From Promethearchaeota archaeon (GTDB lineage: Archaea; Asgardarchaeota; Lokiarchaeia; Sigyniarchaeales; SOKP01), in assembly GCA_019894975.1 (NCBI GenBank), contig JAGXNO010000001.1:151278-215277 (forward strand): 64,000 bases of DNA. The letters run 5' to 3'. The notes beneath the pieces were generated by a model. That model did no database searches and had not been told where the DNA came from. It saw nothing but the letters and a program-made list of their open reading frames with translations. This document shows, in pieces, positions 34,428 to 41,213 of this stretch. Position 1 is the stretch's first letter; each line of letters begins with the position of its first letter. The position numbers and the translations under genes are program-made.

Positions 34428-36143
34428 TTAGTTGTTTCTTAATAGTTTCTTATCAACTTTCCCGATAACTGTTAAAGGGAGCTCCTCAGAGATCTCTAGG
34501 AGTTTTGGAACTTCATAGGCAGCACAATTTTCTTTCGCAAATGCTATTATATCTTCTTTCAAAGCTTCTTCATTTCCATCATACTCAAAGTTAGGATCTA
34601 GTTGAAAAAATGCCTTCACAATTTCAGAGCCAGGTCTGTCTGGATTTGGGATACCGATAGTAGCAACCGTTTCAATCGCAGGATGCTTGGTAAGAGTATC
34701 TTCTAATTTAGCCGAAAACACTTTGAAACCACCAACTATAATCATGTCTTTGGTTCTATCAACGATTCTCAAATAACCTTCTTCATCCATGATTGCGACA
34801 TCCCCTGTATGCATATAACCATCTTTATCAATTGCTTTTTTCGTTTCTTCTGGTTTATTATAATAGCCTTTCATTATTTGAGGGCCTTTAACACATATTT
34901 CCCCTGGTTCACCAAGAGGAACTTCTTTGTCTGTCTCTGGATCTACAAGTTTTAATTCGGTATTTAATAAAGGTAGTCCTATTGATCCCAATTTCCGTTG
35001 ACCTTTATAAGGATTCATCGTAGTTAAGGGAGAAGTTTCAGTCATACCGTAAACTTCTAATAATTTGCCCTCTCCAACCATACTCTCCAACTGTTTTTGA
35101 GATTCAACCGGAAAGGGAGATGCAGCAGAAATACAAATTTCTAATTTGGAGTGATCTAATCTTTTGAATTTTCGTGTATTGATTAGTATTTGAAATAATG
35201 AAGGTACGTTTACAAGTGCAGTTGGTTGATATTTTTTCATCTCATTACAAATCTGTTGGGTATCCCTTGGATTAGGTATTAGAACTTGACCCCAACCAAG
35301 CCAAAAACAGTTCTCACAGAAAAATGTGCCTGCTATGTGGAAAAAAGGAAATCCTGAAAGAGCTATTTTTGCTCCTTTTTCCCAACTGAGCCATTTTTGC
35401 ACAATTAATATATCCGATACACAATTTCTGTGCGTTAACATAGCACCTTTAGGTGGACCTGTAGTTCCTCCAGTATATTGGATAAATGCTAGATCCTCAG
35501 GGGAAACCTTAACATTCGGTAAATCTTTGGAGTATTTTGCTAAAACTTCATCATGAAAATCGAGAACCGTTTTTCCTACTAACGGAGTTACCTCCCCTGA
35601 TGGGACTTCTGTAACTGCTTTGATTTTTTCTTGTTGTTCTTTCGGGAAAGAACCTACTACACTCGTCCAAACTACTAGCTTTAATTGTGGTAAATCTGAT
35701 TCAATTTTTTTTAGCCTGGCTTCAAAAATTGCATCTAATGTAACTAATGCTACATTTTTCTTTCCCGCTCCTAAATCTTTCAACTGATAATGCATTTGAA
35801 TATCAGACATGAGAGGACTTACACCAGATACCACACATCCTGCTTTTAAAGTTCCTACAAGGGATATTGGGTATTCTGGTATATTAGGTAAGTTGATTCC
35901 AACGACATCACCTTTCTTAAATCCATTTTCAACTAACATATTCGCAAACTGATTTGAGTATTCATCGATTTGAGAAAATGTGATTTCTAATCCTTGATAT
36001 GTAAATGCTATTTTATCAGGGAATTCGTCAAAAGTACTTCGGATTGCTTCGGTATAAGAGATCTCCCAAATGCTAGGGTCAAGATCCGTTAATCCTTTGT
36101 CCCAACTCTTACGCCAAAATCTATTTGCATATGGACTTTCCAT
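34428..36143 (-). CDS. long-chain acyl-CoA synthetase (AMP-forming), copy 1
   Basis: 571-residue ANL-superfamily ligase that activates a carboxylic acid to acyl-AMP and then acyl-CoA. Motifs: P-loop-like YTGGTTGPPKGAM, A5 YGMTETSPLT, A7 MHTGDVAIMDEEGYLRIVDR, A8 hinge KDMIIVGGFKVFSAKLED and the A10 catalytic Lys region LTVIGKVDKKLLR. It is the downstream member of a tandem pair with the gene at 36371 (same length, near-identical motifs), so a duplication. It would feed beta-oxidation enzymes found in this window. Chain length or type cannot be told. Confidence 0.92.
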   Translation of the reverse strand: MESPYANRFWRKSWDKGLTDLDPSIWEISYTEAIRSTFDEFPDKIAFTYQGLEITFSQIDEYSNQFANMLVENGFKKGDVVGINLPNIPEYPISLVGTLKAGCVVSGVSPLMSDIQMHYQLKDLGAGKKNVALVTLDAIFEARLKKIESDLPQLKLVVWTSVVGSFPKEQQEKIKAVTEVPSGEVTPLVGKTVLDFHDEVLAKYSKDLPNVKVSPEDLAFIQYTGGTTGPPKGAMLTHRNCVSDILIVQKWLSWEKGAKIALSGFPFFHIAGTFFCENCFWLGWGQVLIPNPRDTQQICNEMKKYQPTALVNVPSLFQILINTRKFKRLDHSKLEICISAASPFPVESQKQLESMVGEGKLLEVYGMTETSPLTTMNPYKGQRKLGSIGLPLLNTELKLVDPETDKEVPLGEPGEICVKGPQIMKGYYNKPEETKKAIDKDGYMHTGDVAIMDEEGYLRIVDRTKDMIIVGGFKVFSAKLEDTLTKHPAIETVATIGIPNPDRPGSEIVKAFFQLDPNFEYDGNEEALKEDIIAFAKENCAAYEVPKLLEISEELPLTVIGKVDKKLLRNN

Positions 36144-36370
36144 TTTAGATTCCTTTTTAACTTCATTTGGATTGAATTTTTATATAAAAGTGTTAATATT
36201 AATTATAGCTCTAATCAGTTAAAAAGTTTTAATTAATAGTTAGATGTAATAAAAAAAGAGAAAATGAAAAAAATGCTTTTATCGATATATCTCTATTATT
36301 TAGTTTTATTCACGAGTATTAATTAAACTGTTGAGGAAAACATCTAAAATAAAGAAAAAGAAAAATGTAT

Positions 36371-38089
36371 TTAATTTTTACGTAATAACTTCTTATCTAC
36401 TTTTCCAACACTCGTAACTGGCATTTCATCGATAATTTCAAACGATTTTGGCACTTCATATGAAGCACAATTCTCTTTAGCAAATGCTATAATATCATCT
36501 TTTAATGCTTCCTCATTACCATCATATTTAAAATCAGGATCCAGTTGAATAAACGCTTTTACAGTTTCAGAGCCAGGTCTGTCGGGATTTGGAATTCCTA
36601 TAGTAGCAACCATTTCAATAGCAGGGTGCCCGGTTAAAGTATCTTCTAATTTTGCGGAGAAAACCTTATACCCTCCAACAATAATCATATCCTTGGTTCT
36701 GTCTACAATTTTTACGTATCCTTCATCATCCATGACGCCCATATCCCCTGTATGCATGAATCCATTAGAATCTACAGCTTTTTTAGTTTCTTCCGGCTTG
36801 TTATAGTATTCTTTCATAACCATCGGTCCTTTGATACAAATTTCTCCTGGTTCACCAATTGGTACCTCTTTCCCCGTTTCAGGATCAAGTAATTTGAAAT
36901 CTACATTTGGGAATGGAAGACCGACATGTCCAAGCTTCTTTTTGCCTTTCGAAGGATTTCCAATGGTTAAAGGTGAAGTTTCAGTCATACCATATAATTC
37001 TATTAACTTTCCTTCTCCAATAACACTTTCTAATATCTCTTGTGACTCTTTTGGGAAAGGTGCTGCTGCTGAAATTACAAAATCAATCATTTCCTTATCG
37101 ATTTTTTTGAATTTTGGATTCTTTAGGAGCATTTGATATAATGTTGGAACATTCGCTAATATACTTGGTCGATATTTCAACATTTCTTTTATGATGTGAC
37201 CAGTATCTCGTGGATTTGGGATTAAGATTTGACTCCAGCCTAACATTATTACATTTGCACAAGTGAATAATCCCGCGATGTGAAAAAATGGAAATCCTGA
37301 TAAACCAAAACCCTTACCAAACTCCCAGCTAAGCCAATATTGGAATATAATTACATCAGATACAAAATTTCTGTGACTAAGCATGGCTCCTTTAGGCGGC
37401 CCTGTTGTCCCTCCAGTGTACTGGATAAAAGCAATATCGTCTGGTCCAATTTTTGTTTTTGGTAATTCTCCAGAAAATTTTCCTTTAATATGTTTGTGAT
37501 ATTCAAGAACAGTTATTCCTTTGAGTGGAGTAACTTTTCCTTTGGGAATTTTCCCTACTAACTTTCCCATCGTTGCTAAGAACTTCGGCATGAACCCACC
37601 TACACTACTAGTAACCACTAATTTTAGTGCGGGAATCTGAGTATAAATCTTCGTTATATGACCAGCAAACACGGCATCCAAACACAGAAGTGCTACTTTT
37701 TTTCCACCAGATCCTAAATCGTTCAATTGATATTGGATTTGAACTGCTGAAAGAAGTGGAGAAACTCCAGAAATTATTAATCCCGCCTTTAATCCTGCTA
37801 ACACACCAATTACATACTCTGGTATGTTTACAAGACATATTGCCAAAACATCTCCCTTTTTAAAACCATTTTCAATTAACATATTAGAAAATTCATTTGA
37901 GAGCTTATCCAATTCAGCATATGATATTTCTTCTCCGTAGAAAAAGAAAGCTGCTTTTTCGGGAACTTCTTCAAATGTTCTTCTTATCGCTTGAGTAAAA
38001 GATGTTTCAAATTCCTTAGGATCTACATCGCTTATGCCCTTGTCGTAGCTTTTAGCTTGCCAGAAGCGATCTTCATATTTTTTTGACAT
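36371..38089 (-). CDS. long-chain acyl-CoA synthetase (AMP-forming), copy 2
   Basis: 572-residue paralogue of the neighbouring ligase. Matching motifs: YTGGTTGPPKGAMLSHRN, YGMTETSPLT, MHTGDMGVMDDEGYVKIVDR, KDMIIVGGYKVFSAKLED and VTSVGKVDKKLLRKN. The two copies align along their whole length without gaps of note. The substrate-pocket half (residues about 160-330) differs more than the C-terminal domain, which suggests separate acid preferences. It is separated from copy 1 by about 230 bp of AT-rich DNA, so each may have its own promoter. Confidence 0.92.
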   Translation of the reverse strand: MSKKYEDRFWQAKSYDKGISDVDPKEFETSFTQAIRRTFEEVPEKAAFFFYGEEISYAELDKLSNEFSNMLIENGFKKGDVLAICLVNIPEYVIGVLAGLKAGLIISGVSPLLSAVQIQYQLNDLGSGGKKVALLCLDAVFAGHITKIYTQIPALKLVVTSSVGGFMPKFLATMGKLVGKIPKGKVTPLKGITVLEYHKHIKGKFSGELPKTKIGPDDIAFIQYTGGTTGPPKGAMLSHRNFVSDVIIFQYWLSWEFGKGFGLSGFPFFHIAGLFTCANVIMLGWSQILIPNPRDTGHIIKEMLKYRPSILANVPTLYQMLLKNPKFKKIDKEMIDFVISAAAPFPKESQEILESVIGEGKLIELYGMTETSPLTIGNPSKGKKKLGHVGLPFPNVDFKLLDPETGKEVPIGEPGEICIKGPMVMKEYYNKPEETKKAVDSNGFMHTGDMGVMDDEGYVKIVDRTKDMIIVGGYKVFSAKLEDTLTGHPAIEMVATIGIPNPDRPGSETVKAFIQLDPDFKYDGNEEALKDDIIAFAKENCASYEVPKSFEIIDEMPVTSVGKVDKKLLRKN

Positions 38090-38249
38090 TTTTTTTCTCT
38101 AATTATTTGTTTTAAAATTGATAATATATTATTTGACGTGACTTATTATAAAGTTTGATTAATACAGATGGATGGAAGAAATTCGCTAATTAATGAATTG
38201 ATAAACCGTGAAGTAGAAGTTCTTTAGAACTAAAAATACAGAACTAAAT

Positions 38250-38268
38250 TATAAAAAAAAAAAAATTA
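38250..38268 (-). terminator. oligo-T terminator
   Basis: On the minus strand a run of 13 T (complement of the A-run 38253-38265) lies about 45 bp after the stop of the small gene at 38312. It is a likely U-tract terminator between that gene and the acyl-CoA ligase promoter. Confidence 0.45.
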
Positions 38269-38311
38269 ATTATTCAAGATCCTGTTTTAATAATTTACCT
38301 TTTTTACCATT

Positions 38312-38545
38312 TTAGCGTGGATGACCTAAGCTATAATAAGATCTTAAGGCATCTAAATTAACTGTGTATGATTCTTTTTCCTCCTTATATCTCGGATTAT
38401 ATAACATATTTAATTGAAGTTCTCTAAATTTGCGATTTTGCTTCTCTTCTTTTATACTATCTTCTTTATCATCTTGATAAATTTCAACTACAACAGAACC
38501 TTCTTCTTTTGCCCATTCTTTTAACTTTAACAAATTTTTCACCAT
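38312..38545 (-). CDS. small charged hypothetical protein
   Basis: 77 residues: an N-terminal helix (NLLKLKEWAKEEGSVVVEIY), a very charged middle (DDKEDSIKEEKQNRKFRELQ) and a Tyr-rich tail ending in YYSLGHPR. No family recognised. It has an ATG start in an A/T-rich context and its own terminator-like T-run. Real coding is likely but not certain. Confidence 0.5.
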   Translation of the reverse strand: MVKNLLKLKEWAKEEGSVVVEIYQDDKEDSIKEEKQNRKFRELQLNMLYNPRYKEEKESYTVNLDALRSYYSLGHPR

Positions 38546-39243
38546 AATTTTTTACCTTTTTTTTTAATTTACTTTTATTTTTAAATAAACATATTTAATT
38601 ATTCAATTTTGGAGCTTAAGAGCATCAGAGCTATTACTGTGTAGAAGAACAGTAAGATATTTGAGTAAAACAATTGTAGCAGTACTAAAATTTCTCAAAT
38701 TGTTTAGAACACATAAACAATCATACTTTTCGAATAAAATCTTCTAATCATAATTCATCAAATTTTAGTTAGTGATTTATGAAATCTAGTTGGATCGACA
38801 ATTCTAAAAAAGAAATTTAGCTATTTATGTCTTATAATTTTCCAAGATATTACGCCAATGACCGGTAACTTTGCTCAAAAAAGCAAAGATATATATTCGA
38901 AGCGATCTTATTGTCACATGAGCTAAACCAAAAAAGCAAAACTTTATATACATAAGTGTCTTAAAATATATTATAAATCCTAAAATCATTTATTTCATTT
39001 TTTTGTAAAAATTTTGAGAATAAACCAGAGTATTTTTGTCGGATATCTCTCATCTTTTTAACCTTTACCTCGTTTTATTTTTACTTCTACTCTCCTCTCC
39101 CTGTCTCCATATAACAATTATTCTTTTAAAGATAAAACTATTCCTAAGAAAAGGAATGATATTTCTGAATCTTGGATAAAACCCGTATATTTCAGAAAAT
39201 TGTCGGTGTATTCTTGTTTTATTTTGAAAAATCGTTATGATAT
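38546..39243. other. long intergenic region with TATA pair and polypyrimidine tract
   Basis: About 700 bp without an ORF worth calling. Two similar elements lie 52 bp apart: AAAAAAGCAAAGATATATAT at about 38879-38898 and AAAAAAGCAAAACTTTATAT at about 38931-38950. Each is an A-rich block, GCAAA and a TATA-like core. At 39046-39108 the plus strand is about 85% pyrimidine (CTCTCC-rich). The region may hold the promoter and a long leader of the RecA-like/PolB2 cluster, or an unannotated RNA. Confidence 0.4.
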
Positions 39244-39993
39244 ATGATGAGTTACAGATCAGGATATGCGGTGTTCAAGAAGAACAGCCATTCTCCACCC
39301 ATTTCAAGCGGAGATAAAACCCTTGATGAGTTGCTTTCTGGAGGATTCCATCAAGACTTAGTTTATTTGCTTTATGGAGATAAAAAATTAACCACTAATA
39401 TTTTGTTAACAACTTCCGTCATTGTCCAAAAAGCATTTAACAACGGAGGGTTGGGTGAGGGTATCAGAGTGGCCTTTGTTGATGGGAATAATCGCTTTAA
39501 TCCCTACAACGTAAGCAAATATGCGGTTTCACAAAATTTATCCCCTCAGAAAGTCTTGGAAAATATCTTGATCTCACGAGCGTTTACATTCGACCAAATC
39601 ATTGAAATTCTGGAAAATAGGCTTTCAATGCTTGAAGATGTGAAAGTTGTGTTAATCTCTGGAATTACCACTATGTTCGAAGGATATGAAAAGCAGACTT
39701 TCGAAGAACTCCTAAGAGCAATAGATGGAATCAAACAAATGCTCTGGAAGACAAAACCCCTCATTATAATAACTGCCCCTTTGCATGAGCATTCTCTTTT
39801 CAGACCAAAAGGGGGAAAAATTCTTTCGCATTTTGGGAGTGTGTTGGTGATGATAAATGATGATGAAAGATACGATGAATATGTTCTCGTACAACACCCT
39901 TATCTTCCGGAGAACCGGTTACTAAAATGGAAACCTCGAACTTCTAAGAAGAAAGTCCCGTTAAAGAATGCGACGATAGATTGCTGGATTTAG
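39244..39993 (+). CDS. RecA/RadB-like protein lacking Walker A
   Basis: 249-residue RecA/Rad51-superfamily core. The start of the domain follows RadB-type sequence closely: ISSGDKTLDELLSGGFHQDLVYLLYG. Where active enzymes have GxxxxGKT this has G45-DKKLTTN (T50 T51 N52), so the phosphate-binding loop is lost. The Walker B strand is hydrophobic but ends in Ser (VKVVLISGIT) rather than Asp. The C-terminal part has LIIITAPLHEHS and FGSVLVMIND, as in the RadA/RadB core. It is probably a structural or accessory recombinase relative. It precedes zinc-ribbon, small-protein and PolB2-like genes on the same strand. Confidence 0.8.
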   Translation: MMSYRSGYAVFKKNSHSPPISSGDKTLDELLSGGFHQDLVYLLYGDKKLTTNILLTTSVIVQKAFNNGGLGEGIRVAFVDGNNRFNPYNVSKYAVSQNLSPQKVLENILISRAFTFDQIIEILENRLSMLEDVKVVLISGITTMFEGYEKQTFEELLRAIDGIKQMLWKTKPLIIITAPLHEHSLFRPKGGKILSHFGSVLVMINDDERYDEYVLVQHPYLPENRLLKWKPRTSKKKVPLKNATIDCWI

Positions 39994-40199
39994 AGATATC
40001 ACCAAAAAGCTTTCTCGAATTTATCTATAGTGTCCAGCAAACTATCTTTAATTCATAACCTTGAGCTTTTTAATGACTTACTTGTCAAAAATCACATTTG
40101 TTAAGAAAATGTGAGTTTGTATAAGCTTTTAAATAATATGCAATAATTTTCAGTATTATCTAAGAAAAATAATTTGTATGGATGTGAATAAAATTGGAC

Positions 40200-40721
40200 A
40201 TGAAAACATTTAAAAAGACATTTATATTTGTCTGTGATGATTGTGGAGAATTTGCACCTGCAAAACTGGAATATTGCGAAAATTGCGGGGAAAAGACTTT
40301 AAGGAAGGCAACAAATGAGGATTATACGAGATATGAAATGGAAACAAAAAGAGACGATAAAGAACAGCGGATAGAATTTGAGAAAGCTGATGAAATTAGG
40401 ATGGTTGCTGAGAGGGCTGAGAACGTAGTTGAGAAAGCTAAGAACGTAGTTGAGAAGGCTGAGAAAAAAGCTAAGAAAGCGTCTGAGAAGCCAGTCAAGA
40501 CAACTGAGAATGCTGAAAATATAGCTAAGAAGGCGTCTGAGAAGGCTGAGAAGGCAGCTGAAAAAGCTGAGAAGGCAATTAAGCAGGCCGCTGAAAAAGC
40601 TAAGAGGAAAGCAGAGAAAACTAAGCAGACCGCTGAGAACGCTAAGAAAGAGGCTGAGAACGCTAAGAAGAAAGTTGAGAGAACTAAACAGGAAGCTAAG
40701 ACGAAAACAGAAAAGTCATAG
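40200..40721 (+). CDS. zinc-ribbon protein with Lys/Ala/Glu-rich helical tail
   Basis: About 173 residues. The first 45 residues form a zinc ribbon with two Cys pairs: CDDCGEFAP and CENCGEKT. From about residue 70 to the end the sequence is a low-complexity Ala/Lys/Glu repeat (AEKA, AKKA and AENAKK units in irregular 7- to 11-residue spacing). This would be a long single helix or a histone-H1/LEA-like basic tail. It could bind DNA or RNA electrostatically. The ATG at 40200 is chosen; a TTG at 40194 is two codons upstream. A TATA-like TTTTAAATA lies at 40127-40135, so it may have its own promoter within the RecA-like/PolB2 cluster. Confidence 0.75.
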   Translation: MKTFKKTFIFVCDDCGEFAPAKLEYCENCGEKTLRKATNEDYTRYEMETKRDDKEQRIEFEKADEIRMVAERAENVVEKAKNVVEKAEKKAKKASEKPVKTTENAENIAKKASEKAEKAAEKAEKAIKQAAEKAKRKAEKTKQTAENAKKEAENAKKKVERTKQEAKTKTEKS

Positions 40722-40938
40722 CTTTTTGATGTTAATCTATTTTTTTTTCGAGGTTTAGTGATAGTCTAGTTATTTTAAGAGATTTGTAGCATATGACTAA
40801 CTAAAAATCTTTGAGTGACGTATTTATTCGTTTTTTCTTCATAATGGACTTCAAAAATCAGAAAATTTGTTATGTACTTTCTTTTTAATCAACTGAAACA
40901 CTTCTTTTCTGGGATTTAAAAGAACAGATGTGTGAAAA

Positions 40939-41211
40939 ATGGGAAGAACAGTTCCGTCATTTAGACCTGCATTGGAACATGAGATTGAAAGCTGGAAGAA
41001 TTTCAAAAGGGCTCTAAGGCCTGAAGAACAAAAAATATTTAACAAGCTGATGAATTATGCTCGAATCCATGCAGATGCAGGCAGTATGAGTGCACGCCCA
41101 ATGCTCTCAGAAATATTATTCATCTCCTTTGCGGTTGAACAAGAAAAAAGGATCGAGATACTAGAAGAGAAGGTTGAAGAATTAGAAAATGTACTAAGAG
41201 GAAAAGAATAG
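40939..41211 (+). CDS. conserved archaeal small protein next to PolB2
   Basis: 90 residues: GRTVPSFRPALEHEIESWKN, then FKRALRPEEQKIFNKLMNYA and ARIHADAGSMSARPMLSEIL, then a C-terminal coiled coil (EQEKRIEILEEKVEELENVL). I recognise this 'GRTVPS.R.ALE.EI..W..FRRALR..D...F..LM..AR.HADA' pattern from uncharacterised archaeal proteins (methanogens, halophiles). I recall these as often encoded beside B-family polymerase paralogues; that is from memory, not checked. Its stop is 2 bp before the polymerase start, so the two are almost certainly co-translated. A likely polymerase-associated adaptor. Confidence 0.8.
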   Translation: MGRTVPSFRPALEHEIESWKNFKRALRPEEQKIFNKLMNYARIHADAGSMSARPMLSEILFISFAVEQEKRIEILEEKVEELENVLRGKE

Positions 41212-41213
41212 GT

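Noticed and set aside
38168-38227. 19-codon ORF on the plus strand
   Set aside because: Too short and without conservation evidence.
40383-40721. DNA tandem repeat (GCTGAGAA-like)
   Set aside because: The repetition is explained by the Lys/Ala/Glu-rich protein tail; spacing is irregular and it is not a satellite.
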